Shown here piece after piece: positions 22,096-31,336 of a DNA stretch of 64,000 bases; position 1 is the stretch's first letter; every line of letters starts with the position of its first letter. The stretch is from Burkholderia sp. TSV86 (GTDB taxonomy: Bacteria > Pseudomonadota > Gammaproteobacteria > Burkholderiales > Burkholderiaceae): assembly GCF_001522865.1 (NCBI RefSeq), contig NZ_LOWB01000116.1, forward strand, positions 1 through 64,000. Reading direction: 5' to 3'. The position numbers and the translations under genes are program-made. Below the pieces are notes generated by a model, which saw nothing but the letters and a program-made list of their open reading frames with translations, was not told the DNA's origin and did not search any database.

Positions 22096-22144
22096 GCGGC
22101 AGGAGTTGCGTGCGCGCGCTGCGCCGCGCGCGATGTTTGGTTCG

Positions 22145-22182
22145 CGCCTCGACGGTTTCGCCGTCGAGGCGTTTTCTTTTTT
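22145..22182 (+). terminator. Intrinsic terminator after gltA
   Basis: CGCCTCGACGG at 22145-22155, loop TTTCG, CCGTCGAGGCG at 22161-22171, then a T-rich tract TTTTCTTTTTT. This is a textbook rho-independent terminator 50 bp after the gltA stop. Confidence 0.93.
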
Positions 22183-22247
22183 GCGCGGCGGGCATAGGCG
22201 CGATCTAGTTGCGCAGGCGTTCGTCCGGCGTTTCGGCGCAGCGGCTT

Positions 22248-23426
22248 TCAGCGACGCGTTTGCCGAGAGGAGCGGCGTTCGAGCGACGGCGAGCGCACGT
22301 TCAGCGCGGCCGGCTCGGGCGAATCGGCTGCGTGACCATGCGCGGCGAACCACTGCCGGTATTCGCGCGGTGTCATGTTGCGCACTGCGCGGAATTGCCG
22401 GTTGAAGTTTGAGAGATTCGAAAAACCCGAGCGAGCGGCAATGACGGCAATGGGCCAATCGGTTGCCGTGAGTTGGCGCGACGCGTAAGCGATCCGCGCG
22501 CGTTGCAGGTAACGGCCGATACTTTCGCCGACGTGCTGCGCGAACCGGCGTTGCAGCGAACGCTCGGACAGATGCGCGGCCGCGGCGAGTTCAGCGATGC
22601 GCAGCGGCTCGTGAAAGCGGCGCTCGAGCAGGTCGAGCACGCGGTCCAGGCGCTCGGCTTCGGGGATGGGGCTCGTCGCGACGGTGCCGGCCGTTGCGGC
22701 TGAGCTTGGCGTGCAGTTCAAGTTGGTCGGAATAGATTCGGTCAACACGGTCAGGGTCGGGCTTGTTTCGCGCGACCCGATTCCGCGCGAAGCCACTCCG
22801 CCCTCAGTCAGGCGTGGCTCGGCCGCCGCAGGCTCGGCCCACAGTTGGCCGGTAGCGGACCGTGCCGCCCGCGCTTGCCCTTTGCTTGCCGTTGCGCCAG
22901 CCGCTTTCGCGCTGTATGCGGCCGCGGTCGCGAGCGGTTGCGCGGCGGTTTCGGCGAGTTCCGCGAGCGCGTCGAGCACCGCGGCCAGCCTTGCGCGCGG
23001 CGATGCATCAAGCAGTGCCGGCAGCCGCGCGCGCATCGCGGCGGCGGCCTGCTGGCCGAACGCCAGTCCTGGCGCGGCGCGCCGCAGCAGCGAGTGCAGC
23101 TTGCCGAATTCGGGGCAGCAGTCGGCGACGCGGCGCGCCCAGTCGCCGGTGAACCAGACGACGAGCGCGACTTGCGGCGCATCGGGATCGATGCGTTCTT
23201 CCGACGCCCATGTATGCGGCAGATTCGGCGGCACGAGGGCGAGATCGTCGCCATCGTATTCGGCGGTGTGATCGCCGATGAAGCGGCGGCCGCGGCTGTT
23301 CAGCGTGAGCGTCAGTTCGTATTCCGGATGATGGTGCCATTCGAACGGGATCGCGACGAGTCGGCGATGGTAGACACGGATCGAGCAGCCGGTGGGGATC
23401 GTGACACGTTCGTACTGCGGTTTCAT
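22248..23426 (-). CDS. AraC-family regulator with N-terminal cupin domain
   Basis: 392 residues from the ATG at 23426, which has an AGAG ribosome site; the frame is open upstream but adds an unlikely basic tail. The N-terminal cupin sensor has FEWHHHPEYELTLTL. The C-terminal double helix-turn-helix has AAAHLSERSLQRRFAQHVG and ARSGFSNLSNFNRQFR. Between them lies an unusually long low-complexity linker (about residues 160-255, rich in Ala, Ser, Thr and Gly). It is divergent from the broken VOC gene and the DUF1479 gene, which are its likely targets. Effector unknown. Confidence 0.9.
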   Translation of the reverse strand: MKPQYERVTIPTGCSIRVYHRRLVAIPFEWHHHPEYELTLTLNSRGRRFIGDHTAEYDGDDLALVPPNLPHTWASEERIDPDAPQVALVVWFTGDWARRVADCCPEFGKLHSLLRRAAPGLAFGQQAAAAMRARLPALLDASPRARLAAVLDALAELAETAAQPLATAAAYSAKAAGATASKGQARAARSATGQLWAEPAAAEPRLTEGGVASRGIGSRETSPTLTVLTESIPTNLNCTPSSAATAGTVATSPIPEAERLDRVLDLLERRFHEPLRIAELAAAAHLSERSLQRRFAQHVGESIGRYLQRARIAYASRQLTATDWPIAVIAARSGFSNLSNFNRQFRAVRNMTPREYRQWFAAHGHAADSPEPAALNVRSPSLERRSSRQTRR

Positions 23427-23480
23427 CGAAAGCTCTCTGTAACAGGGCCACGCATGCCGGCCCTTAAAAGGAAGGATCGG

Positions 23481-23891
23481 ATGCTGCACATATCTGCATC
23501 GGCGTAAGCGATTTCGGCCGCGCATACGCGTTTTAAGCACCGCTGATGGACGCGCTCGGTCGTCGGCTCAAGTTTCGCGATCCGGCAACTTGGGCGGCGT
23601 GAATGTCGGGCGGCGCATCGCGGCCGTTGTTTCTGATCGGCCAACCGCACGATGGCGGGCCTGCGTCGCCAGGAAACGGGCAAATGGCCGCGTTTCTTGC
23701 GCCCGATCGGCCGATCGTCGAGCGTTGCCATGCAGCTTGCGCTGCGGGCGGATGAAACCAGCGAAGGTTGGCCAGGGTTGCGGCCGCATTACCACCCGGA
23801 TTACTACGGCGCGCATTTTCGCGATCCCGACGGCAATAAGCGGTGTGTATCTACTGCCACGAGCACGCTTGATACACGGCTAATCTGCTGA
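23481..23891 (+). pseudogene. Broken VOC (glyoxalase/bleomycin-resistance) family gene
   Basis: Starts well: an AAGGAAGG ribosome site, then ATG and MLHICIGVSDFGRA, a typical VOC N-terminus. The frame is lost after about 14 codons. The protein continues in another frame as APLMDALGRRLKFRDPATWA, crosses a TGA at about 23600 into PLFLIGQPHDGGPASPGNGQ and LAPDRPIVERCHAAC, and shifts again near 23750 into the hallmark end GLRPHYHPDYYGAHFRDPDG. At least two frameshifts and internal stops make it non-functional. It lies between araC and the DUF1479 gene, probably once regulated by the AraC protein. Confidence 0.8.
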
Positions 23892-24000
23892 TCTCGCCGT
23901 TGACGTAATCGTATCTAAATACGTCGTAATTCTATCGCTTTCGTTGCGCCGCGCGACCTAAGCTCACGGCACGCACTCAGCCCAACGAAGGAGACATCCG

Positions 24001-25248
24001 ATGCCGTTTGTTATCGACGACGATCTGCCGCGCGTGATCCGCACGGCGAAAACCGCATTGCGCGCCACGCTGCCCGGCCGGGCACGGGTGTTTCGCGAGC
24101 TGGAAGGCGAGATCGCGCGCCAAGTCGATGCGATTCGCGGCGATCGTGACCGCGGCGCCGACACGATTCCCGTGCTGCGCTACTCGGATATCGCGGCGCA
24201 GCGCGTCGATCCCGCGGCCGTCGCGGCGCTGCGCACGCGCGGCGCGTGCGTGATCCGGGGCGTGTTCGATGCGCGGCGCGCGAGCGACTGGAACGACGAA
24301 ATCACGCGTTACGTCGAATCGAACCGGCTCGACGGCAAGCTGCCGCGCCGCGCGGATGACAAATATTTCGGCACGCTGGCGTCGAGCCGGCCGCAGATCT
24401 ACGGGATTTACTGGTCGCGGCCGCAGGTCGATGCGCGCCAGTCGCCGGAGCTTACGCGCGTGCGCGTGTTCTTGAACCGCCTATGGCGTGTGCAAAGCGA
24501 CGGGCGCACCCATTTCGATCCCGATCGCGTGCCTGCGTATGCGGACCGCATCCGCCGCCGGCCGCCGGGCTCGTCGTCGCTGGGCTTGTCGCCGCATGTC
24601 GACGGCGGTTCGGTCGAGCGCTGGCTCGGCCCGAATTTCCGCCGCGTGTATCGGCACGTGCTTGCCGGCCATTGGCGCGAGTACGATCCGTTCGACGGCG
24701 CGTTCCGGCCGGACGTCGAGGAGATTGCGTCGCCGGCGGTGTGTTCGATGTTCCGCACGTTCCAGGGCTGGACTGCGCTGACGCCGCAAGGGCCAGGCGA
24801 CGGCACGCTGCAATTGATTCCGATCGCGAACGCGATGGCCTATGTGATGCTGCGCGCGTTACAGGACGACGTGCCGGACGACGATCTGTGCGGCGCCCGC
24901 CCTGGGCGCGCGCTGTCGATCCTGCCCGAATGGCATGCGTTGCTGCTCGACGCGCTCGTGCCGATTCCGCCGATGCAGCCGGGCGATGCGGTGTTTTGGC
25001 ATGGCGACGTGGTGCACGCGGTCGAGGATACGCACCGCGGCACCGGTCACAGCAACGTGATGTATATCGCGGCCGCGCCCGCTTGCGCGAAAAACGATGC
25101 GTATCTACGGCGGCAATGGACGAGCTTCGTGCGGGGTGAAAGCCCGCCGGATTTTCCGGCCGATCATTTCGAGACGGATTTTGCCGGGCGGGCGTGGCCG
25201 GACGATCTGACCGCGCTGGGCCGCGAACAGATGGGCAGCCGCGTATAA
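24001..25248 (+). CDS. DUF1479 (YbiU-like) putative Fe(II)/2-oxoglutarate-type oxygenase
   Basis: 415 residues, full length for the YbiU/DUF1479 family, which has a double-stranded beta-helix fold. A facial-triad candidate is visible as His199-x-Asp201 in SPHVDGGSVERW, with a distal His in FWHGDVVHAVED. The role is not established for the family; an oxygenase acting on a small metabolite is inferred from the fold. It stands alone on the plus strand behind the broken VOC gene and opposite the AraC regulator. It converges with the DUF3857 gene. Confidence 0.85.
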   Translation: MPFVIDDDLPRVIRTAKTALRATLPGRARVFRELEGEIARQVDAIRGDRDRGADTIPVLRYSDIAAQRVDPAAVAALRTRGACVIRGVFDARRASDWNDEITRYVESNRLDGKLPRRADDKYFGTLASSRPQIYGIYWSRPQVDARQSPELTRVRVFLNRLWRVQSDGRTHFDPDRVPAYADRIRRRPPGSSSLGLSPHVDGGSVERWLGPNFRRVYRHVLAGHWREYDPFDGAFRPDVEEIASPAVCSMFRTFQGWTALTPQGPGDGTLQLIPIANAMAYVMLRALQDDVPDDDLCGARPGRALSILPEWHALLLDALVPIPPMQPGDAVFWHGDVVHAVEDTHRGTGHSNVMYIAAAPACAKNDAYLRRQWTSFVRGESPPDFPADHFETDFAGRAWPDDLTALGREQMGSRV

Positions 25249-25336
25249 ACGTGAGCGTGGGCGCAGGTGGACGAGAACGCGAACGGCGTGCGCGGGCGGC
25301 GCGTGGAGCGTGGCTTGCGCCGCGTGCCCGTGCTCG

Positions 25337-27202
25337 TCAGAAGGATATGCTTTGACGCAGCGTATCCGTGCAGCCCCGGGCGTCGTCGAGGAAGCGGCCG
25401 AACGCGTCGCTCGTCAAATCGTCGTGATTCAGCCAGCGCGTTTTTTGCGCGAGGCGGTAGTGGTACGCGATGCCGCCGCTCGCGGCTTGCGGCGTCACGT
25501 CGAGGTCATACCACGGCGAGCGCGCGGCGCATGCGGCGAGCGGCCGCACGGGCTTCACGCCGTCAAGCCGCACACGGACGGTCATGATCGACGCGTCGTG
25601 CAAGAACACATCGCCGACCTTGCCGGTCTGCCGGTAGTCCGCATAGTGTTCCCACAATTGCCGCAGCTTGCCGCCGTCGTACACGTACTGGCCCGAGAGC
25701 TGCTCAAGCGCGCGGTTGTCGACGCCGTCGATTTCGACGCGGTAGCGCGCACCAGGCGCGTCGTCGCTGCGCATTCGCTTGATCTCGCACGCGCGTGGTT
25801 CGTTGAGCCATTTCTTGCATAGCGCCTGGTCGCCGGCGCTCGTGCCACGGTCGCGGTCGAGGTCCATCAGCTCCAGCCGATCCTCGCCGCCGAAATACGC
25901 GTGCCCCGTGACTTGCGCGCTGCCGCCGGGCTTCGGGCGGCTGTCCAGCGTCGCATCGATGCTCACGATCGGCGCTTCGGCGCCGATGTGTTCGTTGCGC
26001 ACGCCGCCGCTCGCATCGACGACGAGCGCCCAGCGGTCCTGGAGCGCCGCCGGCGTGCGGCCGGGGAGGCGGACCGGCTGGGTCGGGTCGAGCCACCAGG
26101 TCTCGCCGTCGACGGCCGCGCGCACGATCGCGTGATTGGGCGCCTGCGCGCCGGGAATCAGCAGTGGCGGCGCGAACGAGCCCGCGTATACCCATGCGGG
26201 GCGCGCGGCGATGCCGCTCGCGTTCAGCATCGCCGCGAGCAGGACCGCGAGGTCCTTGCAGTCGCCGTAGCCGTTCGCCTCGATCTGCGCGAGTTCGAAC
26301 GGCACATAGCCGCGCTCGCTCGCGCGCCAATCGCCGAGATAGCGGTAATGCGTATCGATGTGTTTCATCAGCTCGGCCACGCGCGCGGCGGCGGGCAACG
26401 GCCGGGCGTCACGAACCGCGGCCGCCGCGGCGCTGGGCAGCGGCGCGGCGAGAATTTCGTTGTAGCGCTTCGCATAGGCGCCGAAGTGATCCTGCGCGCT
26501 CAGGCTGCTCGCCAGCTCGATGCGCGGCACGCGGCGCAAAGTCGTGCTGTCCTCGTCGACGACGTTGACGTAGCGCGGCTGCTTTTGCTCGATGACGAGC
26601 CGCTTGCCGCCGTCCGACGACGCAACGCGAAACTCGTCGATCTGCTTGGCGCGCCAGAGGATCGGCCGCTCGGCCGTGTATTCGATGCGATACGCATCGT
26701 TGCGGATCGGCATCGGCCGCCACGATATGGCTTCGTGGAACTGCCGCGCGAGCGGCAGCGGCGCGGTGTGCTCGAGTGTCGTGAAAACCACGGTGCTGCC
26801 AACCCGCAAGCCGGGAAACGCGATCGACGTCTGCTTGTTGCGCATGAAGCCGGCGACGGGGTTCGGCGCGGTGCGCGTGTCGATTTGCGCGCCGGATACC
26901 GGCGTGCGCTGCCCGTCCGGGCCGATTACCGCGGCGTCCTTGAGCTCGAAGCGGTCCTGCTCGCGATAGTCGAAGTCGAGGCGGGACAGCAGGTCGCGAC
27001 CGACCGGCCGCAAGATCGTCAAGCGCCGCACGGTCGTGCAATCGGTGCCGGTATCGGGCCGGATTCGGCAGGTTTGGTCCACGCGTTGCGAGACGGGGGC
27101 CTCGTCGGTCGGTTGCAACGCGGCGAACGAGACAGTGACGCATGCGCTTGCGCTGACGGTGGCCGCGGCGCGTGCGAGGACGGCGGTACAACGAATCTTC
27201 AT
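25337..27202 (-). CDS. Exported DUF3857/transglutaminase-like protein
   Basis: 621 residues with an N-terminal export signal (about 1-28). DUF3857 spans about 40-240. A transglutaminase-like core follows with the triad Cys315 (NGYGDCKDLAVLLAAML), His357 (APNHAIVRA) and Asp372 (WWLDPTQP). The C-terminal part is a DUF2569/DUF3858-like beta region. Such proteins are periplasmic or surface-exposed; whether they act as proteases, cross-linkers or binding proteins is not settled. Its promoter should lie in the A/T-rich stretch 27203-27350. It faces away from leuC and shows no functional link to its neighbours. Confidence 0.87.
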   Translation of the reverse strand: MKIRCTAVLARAAATVSASACVTVSFAALQPTDEAPVSQRVDQTCRIRPDTGTDCTTVRRLTILRPVGRDLLSRLDFDYREQDRFELKDAAVIGPDGQRTPVSGAQIDTRTAPNPVAGFMRNKQTSIAFPGLRVGSTVVFTTLEHTAPLPLARQFHEAISWRPMPIRNDAYRIEYTAERPILWRAKQIDEFRVASSDGGKRLVIEQKQPRYVNVVDEDSTTLRRVPRIELASSLSAQDHFGAYAKRYNEILAAPLPSAAAAAVRDARPLPAAARVAELMKHIDTHYRYLGDWRASERGYVPFELAQIEANGYGDCKDLAVLLAAMLNASGIAARPAWVYAGSFAPPLLIPGAQAPNHAIVRAAVDGETWWLDPTQPVRLPGRTPAALQDRWALVVDASGGVRNEHIGAEAPIVSIDATLDSRPKPGGSAQVTGHAYFGGEDRLELMDLDRDRGTSAGDQALCKKWLNEPRACEIKRMRSDDAPGARYRVEIDGVDNRALEQLSGQYVYDGGKLRQLWEHYADYRQTGKVGDVFLHDASIMTVRVRLDGVKPVRPLAACAARSPWYDLDVTPQAASGGIAYHYRLAQKTRWLNHDDLTSDAFGRFLDDARGCTDTLRQSISF

Positions 27203-27231
27203 CGGAACAACCCCGTGATGTGTGATGCAGG

Positions 27232-27259
27232 CGAATCGCGGTGCAATTGCCGCGATTCG
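27232..27259. repeat. Perfect 10-bp inverted repeat upstream of the DUF3857 gene
   Basis: CGAATCGCGG at 27232-27241 and CCGCGATTCG at 27250-27259 are separated by TGCAATTG, itself partly symmetric. The site is 30 bp upstream of the minus-strand start codon, so it could be an operator or a 5' mRNA hairpin. Confidence 0.55.
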
Positions 27260-27354
27260 ATGGTGAATTATTTGATTGTTTTTCTATTGTATGGCGGAAG
27301 ATGGATTGAATAGTCGATAAATATGAATATTTTGCGAGATATCCGACGATTGTC

Positions 27355-27501
27355 ATGAGCGGCACACACGTTCGCCGTTGCGGCATCGGCTGCGGCGATG
27401 AGCGTGGCGGCAACGCGCGGCCCGTGTGCCGGGTAGTGCTGATACAGGTACTTGTGCTACCACTCAACTCGCTGTTTTTTATGGTTTTTTTCGATTTATG
27501 A
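27355..27501 (+). CDS. Short leucine-rich reading frame upstream of leuC (possible leader peptide)
   Basis: 48 codons from ATG 27355 to TGA 27499-27501. The last 20 or so residues, VLIQVLVLPLNSLFFMVF, are hydrophobic with six Leu, and use codons that are rare in this genome (CTT, CTA, TTA, ATA, GTA). This could be a leucine-sensing leader peptide for leuCDB or a small membrane protein. Against a leader role, a -10-like CATAAT lies at about 27527, downstream of the frame, and no strong terminator follows. The 27203-27587 gap holds nothing else recognisable. Confidence 0.3.
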   Translation: MSGTHVRRCGIGCGDERGGNARPVCRVVLIQVLVLPLNSLFFMVFFDL

Positions 27502-27587
27502 GCGCAATGGCGAGCGCGTCGCGTGGCATAATCGGCTCTATCCTGACGGCTTGTACGTAGACATCATCCCCGCATATCGAAGACCCC

Positions 27588-28997
27588 ATGACACAGACCC
27601 TCTACGACAAATTGTGGAATTCGCACGTCGTGCGCACCGAGGAGGACGGCACCGCGTTGCTCTATATCGATCGGCACCTGCTGCATGAAGTCACGAGTCC
27701 GCAGGCGTTCGAAGGGTTGAAGTTCGCCGAGCGCCCGGTATGGCGGATCAGCGCGAATCTCGCCGTGTCGGACCACAACGTGCCGACGACGGACCGCAGC
27801 CACGGCATCGCTGATCCGGTGTCGAAGCTGCAGGTCGACACGCTCGACGCGAATTGCGATGCGTTCGGCATCACGCAGTTCAAGATGAACGACGTGCGCC
27901 AGGGCATCGTCCACATCATCGGGCCGGAGCAGGGCGCGACGCTGCCGGGCATGACGATCGTTTGCGGCGATTCGCATACGTCGACGCACGGCGCATTCGG
28001 CGCGCTCGCGCATGGCATCGGCACGTCCGAAGTCGAGCACGTGCTTGCCACGCAGACGCTGTTGCAGAAAAAGAGCAAGAACATGCTGGTGAAAGTCGAC
28101 GGTCAATTGCCGCGCGGCTGCACCGCGAAGGACATCGTGCTTGCGATCATCGGCAAGATCGGCACGGCGGGCGGTACCGGCTACGCGATCGAATTCGGCG
28201 GCTCGGCGATCCGCGCGCTGTCGATGGAGGGGCGCATGACGGTCTGCAACATGGCGATCGAGGCCGGCGCGCGCGCCGGCATGGTCGCCGTCGACGACAC
28301 GACGATCGACTACCTGAAGGGCCGCCCGTTCGTGCCGACGGGCGCGCAATGGGATCAGGCGGTGGCGTACTGGAAGACGTTCAAGTCGGACGACGGCGCG
28401 CATTTCGACCGCGTCGTCGAGCTGAACGCGGCCGAGATCGTTCCGCAGGTCACGTGGGGCACGTCGCCGGAGATGGTCACGTCGATCGACGGCCGCGTGC
28501 CCGATCCCGAGCGTGAGAAGGATCCGGTCAAGCGCGATGCGATGGCGCGCGCGCTCACGTACATGGCGCTCGAACCGAACACGCCAATCGAATCGATCAA
28601 GATCGACAAGGTCTTCATCGGCTCGTGCACGAACGCGCGGATCGAGGATATCCGCGCGGCCGCGTATGTCGTGAAGCAGCTCAATCGCCGTGTCGCGCCG
28701 AACGTGCGGCTCGCGATGGTCGTGCCGGGCTCGGGGCTCGTGAAGGCGCAGGCCGAGCGCGAGGGGCTCGACAAGATATTGACCGGCGCCGGTTTCGAAT
28801 GGCGCGAGCCGGGCTGCTCGATGTGCCTCGCGATGAATGCCGACCGGCTCGAGCCGGGCGAGCGCTGCGCGTCGACGTCGAACCGCAATTTCGAAGGACG
28901 CCAGGGGCAGGGCGGCCGCACGCATCTCGTCAGCCCGGCGATGGCCGCGGCGGCGGCGATCGAAGGCCATTTCGTCGACATTCGCAAGCTGGGGTGA
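27588..28997 (+). CDS. leuC: 3-isopropylmalate dehydratase large subunit
   Basis: With LeuD it isomerises 2-isopropylmalate to 3-isopropylmalate in leucine synthesis. 469 residues of the aconitase superfamily. [4Fe-4S] ligands are in [14 protein letters not shown] and [11 protein letters not shown]; substrate and cluster motifs DNHVPTTDR-like ([11 protein letters not shown]) and [13 protein letters not shown] are present. First gene of leuC-(entericidin)-leuD-leuB. A -10-like CATAAT lies at about 27527. Confidence 0.97.
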   Translation: MTQTLYDKLWNSHVVRTEEDGTALLYIDRHLLHEVTSPQAFEGLKFAERPVWRISANLAVSDHNVPTTDRSHGIADPVSKLQVDTLDANCDAFGITQFKMNDVRQGIVHIIGPEQGATLPGMTIVCGDSHTSTHGAFGALAHGIGTSEVEHVLATQTLLQKKSKNMLVKVDGQLPRGCTAKDIVLAIIGKIGTAGGTGYAIEFGGSAIRALSMEGRMTVCNMAIEAGARAGMVAVDDTTIDYLKGRPFVPTGAQWDQAVAYWKTFKSDDGAHFDRVVELNAAEIVPQVTWGTSPEMVTSIDGRVPDPEREKDPVKRDAMARALTYMALEPNTPIESIKIDKVFIGSCTNARIEDIRAAAYVVKQLNRRVAPNVRLAMVVPGSGLVKAQAEREGLDKILTGAGFEWREPGCSMCLAMNADRLEPGERCASTSNRNFEGRQGQGGRTHLVSPAMAAAAAIEGHFVDIRKLG

Positions 28998-29001
28998 GCC
29001 G

Positions 29002-29145
29002 ATGAACGCACATAAGCTGAAACGGATCGTCGCGTGGCTCGCGCTCGCGGGCTTCGCGTGGGCGGCCGCCGGCTGCAACACCGTCGCGGGCATGGGGCAG
29101 GACATCGATGCCGCCGGCCATGCGATCAAGAAGGCCGCGCAGTGA
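29002..29145 (+). CDS. Entericidin-like small lipoprotein
   Basis: 47 residues: a short signal peptide (KRIVAWLALAGFAWAAAGC) with the lipobox AAGC, then a short mature part NTVAGMGQDIDAAGHAIKK typical of the entericidin A/B family. Entericidins are small outer-membrane lipoproteins; the enterobacterial pair acts as a toxin/antidote linked to stress. It begins 4 bases after the leuC stop and ends 95 bp before leuD, so it is a passenger within the leu operon. Below the size most gene finders keep. Confidence 0.85.
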   Translation: MNAHKLKRIVAWLALAGFAWAAAGCNTVAGMGQDIDAAGHAIKKAAQ

Positions 29146-29240
29146 CGGCATGCGGGCGCGCGGTTAGGCCGCGGCCCGCGATTCGATTTCGCCGGAACGC
29201 CGTGTTGGCGGCGGCCGGCCTCCAATCTGGTTGACCGATC

Positions 29241-29891
29241 ATGGAAAAATTCACAGTGCATACCGGCGTCGTCGCGCCGCTCGATCGCGAGAACGTCGAC
29301 ACTGACGCGATCATTCCGAAGCAGTTCCTGAAGTCGATCAAGCGCACGGGCTTCGGCCCGAACGCGTTCGACGAATGGCGCTATCTCGATCACGGCGAGC
29401 CGGGCCAGGACAACTCGAAGCGTCCGCTGAACCCGGATTTCGTGCTGAACCAGGCGCGCTATCAGGGCGCGTCGATCCTGCTTGCGCGCAAGAATTTCGG
29501 TTGCGGCAGCTCGCGCGAACATGCGCCATGGGCGCTGCAGCAGTACGGTTTTCGCGCGATCGTCGCACCGAGCTTCGCCGACATTTTTTTCAACAATTGC
29601 TACAAGAACGGCCTGTTGCCGATCGTGCTGACCGAGCAGCAGGTCGATCATCTGTTCAATGAAACGTATGCGTTCAACGGCTATCAGTTGAGTGTCGATC
29701 TCGACGCGCAGGTCGTGCGCGCGCCGGATGGCCGCGAATATCCGTTCGAGATCACCGCGTTTCGCAAGTACTGCCTGCTGAACGGTTTCGACGATATCGG
29801 CCTCACGCTGCGTCATGCGAACGAGATTCGCCAGTTCGAGGCGCAGCGGCTCGCGAAGCAGCCGTGGCTCGACAACAAGCTGATCGGCTGA
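29241..29891 (+). CDS. leuD: 3-isopropylmalate dehydratase small subunit
   Basis: The swivelling subunit of isopropylmalate isomerase. 216 residues. The motifs [20 protein letters not shown] near the N-terminus and [18 protein letters not shown] are diagnostic. It works as a heterodimer with LeuC encoded upstream. Overall length is as in other beta-proteobacteria. Confidence 0.96.
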   Translation: MEKFTVHTGVVAPLDRENVDTDAIIPKQFLKSIKRTGFGPNAFDEWRYLDHGEPGQDNSKRPLNPDFVLNQARYQGASILLARKNFGCGSSREHAPWALQQYGFRAIVAPSFADIFFNNCYKNGLLPIVLTEQQVDHLFNETYAFNGYQLSVDLDAQVVRAPDGREYPFEITAFRKYCLLNGFDDIGLTLRHANEIRQFEAQRLAKQPWLDNKLIG

Positions 29892-29982
29892 TCAACTGAG
29901 CCGTTTCCATCGCGAAGGCGCGCACCGCGCGCCTTTTGCTCGAATCTCCACGGTCATCATCCGTTTTTATCAGGAATTCCGC

Positions 29983-31050
29983 ATGAAGATTGCAGTGTTG
30001 CCCGGCGACGGTATTGGTCCGGAAATCGTCAACGAAGCCGTGAAGGTGCTGAACGCGCTCGACGAGAAATTCGAACTGGAAACCGCGCCCGTCGGCGGCG
30101 CGGGTTACGAGGCGAGCGGCCATCCGCTGCCGGATGCGACCCTCAAGCTCGCGAAGGAAGCGGACGCGATCCTGTTCGGCGCGGTCGGCGATTGGAAATA
30201 CGATTCGCTCGAGCGCGCGCTGCGCCCCGAGCAGGCGATTCTCGGCCTGCGCAAGCATCTGGAGCTGTTCGCGAACTTTCGTCCGGCGATCTGCTATGCG
30301 CAGCTCGTCGACGCTTCGCCGCTCAAGGCCGAACTGATCGCGGGCCTCGATATCCTGATCGTGCGCGAGCTGAACGGCGACATCTATTTCGGTCAGCCGC
30401 GCGGCATCCGCCAGGCGCCGGACGGTCCGTTCGCGGGCGCGCGCGAAGGCTTCGACACAATGCGTTATTCGGAGCCCGAAGTGCGGCGCATCGCGCACGT
30501 CGCGTTTCAGGCCGCGCAAAAGCGGCAGAAGAAACTGCTGTCGGTCGACAAAGCGAACGTGCTGGAAACGTCGCAGTTCTGGCGCGACATCATGATCGAC
30601 GTGTCGAAGGAATACGCGGACGTCGAACTGTCGCACATGTACGTCGACAACGCGGCGATGCAGCTTGCGAAGGCGCCGAAGCAATTCGACGTGATCGTGA
30701 CCGGCAACATGTTCGGCGATATTTTGTCCGACGAGGCGTCGATGCTGACGGGCTCGATCGGCATGCTGCCGTCCGCGTCGCTCGACAAGAACAACAAGGG
30801 GCTGTACGAGCCGTCGCACGGCTCCGCGCCGGACATCGCGGGCAAGGGCGTCGCGAATCCGCTCGCGACGATCTTGTCGGCCGCGATGATGCTGCGCTAC
30901 TCGCTGAATCGCGCCGAGCAGGCGGACCGGGTGGAGCGCGCGGTCGGGAAGGTGTTCGAGCAGGGCTGCCGTACCGCCGATATCGCGACGCCGGGCGCCA
31001 GCACGATTGGCACCGCGCAGATGGGCGACGCGGTTGTGGCCGCGCTCTGA
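29983..31050 (+). CDS. leuB: 3-isopropylmalate dehydrogenase
   Basis: Oxidatively decarboxylates 3-isopropylmalate to 2-oxoisocaproate using NAD+. 355 residues. The N-terminus [20 protein letters not shown], the substrate arginines in [36 protein letters not shown], and the metal-binding segment [19 protein letters not shown] are all present. An AGGA ribosome site lies just upstream. A 13-bp inverted repeat 43 bp beyond the stop may end transcription. Confidence 0.97.
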   Translation: MKIAVLPGDGIGPEIVNEAVKVLNALDEKFELETAPVGGAGYEASGHPLPDATLKLAKEADAILFGAVGDWKYDSLERALRPEQAILGLRKHLELFANFRPAICYAQLVDASPLKAELIAGLDILIVRELNGDIYFGQPRGIRQAPDGPFAGAREGFDTMRYSEPEVRRIAHVAFQAAQKRQKKLLSVDKANVLETSQFWRDIMIDVSKEYADVELSHMYVDNAAMQLAKAPKQFDVIVTGNMFGDILSDEASMLTGSIGMLPSASLDKNNKGLYEPSHGSAPDIAGKGVANPLATILSAAMMLRYSLNRAEQADRVERAVGKVFEQGCRTADIATPGASTIGTAQMGDAVVAAL

Positions 31051-31092
31051 CGCGACGCGATTCGAATCGCGGGCTCGAATATTTCGGCAAGA

Positions 31093-31130
31093 GGGCATGA
31101 ACGCGTGCCACAGGCGGCGCGTTCATGCCC
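31093..31130 (+). terminator. Perfect 13-bp inverted repeat after leuB
   Basis: GGGCATGAACGCG at 31093-31105, a 12-base loop, then CGCGTTCATGCCC at 31118-31130. There is no U-tract. It lies 43 bp after leuB and about 25 bp before a candidate asd promoter, which fits a terminator or a boundary hairpin. Confidence 0.5.
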
Positions 31131-31153
31131 CATGTGCGGTGCGGCATTAGCCG

Positions 31154-31182
31154 TTGTGTGGCCCGCCAGGTTTGTGTAGACT
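31154..31182 (+). promoter_or_regulatory. Candidate sigma-70 promoter for the asd leader
   Basis: TTGTGT at 31154-31159 and TAGACT at 31177-31182 are 17 bases apart. Transcription would begin at about 31189, which coincides with the ATG of the leader reading frame and would make it leaderless. Moderate match only. Confidence 0.35.
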
Positions 31183-31188
31183 CGAACA

Positions 31189-31314
31189 ATGGCGCTAATT
31201 TCCCCGATCTCCCCGGTCCTGACACTCCACGGCAAACAAGCCCGTGCGGGTGCGCGCGCCATTGCCGTTGTCGCCGGCAAAATCATCATCACGAAAACGA
31301 TCACGAAAACCTGA
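31189..31314 (+). CDS. Putative Thr/Ile leader peptide upstream of asd
   Basis: A 41-codon frame from ATG 31189 to TGA 31312. It ends in IIITKTITKT, encoded ATC ATC ATC ACG AAA ACG ATC ACG AAA ACC, a run of Thr and Ile codons recalling the thr operon leader peptide of enterobacteria (TTITTTITITT). Asd makes aspartate semialdehyde, the common precursor of threonine, isoleucine, methionine and lysine, so attenuation by charged tRNA-Thr/tRNA-Ile would make sense. Stem-forming segments follow (31337-31380) before the asd start at 31399. No U-tract is visible, so the mechanism is open. Confidence 0.5.
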   Translation: MALISPISPVLTLHGKQARAGARAIAVVAGKIIITKTITKT

Positions 31315-31336
31315 TCGTCGTCCGTCGTGCCCGCCT

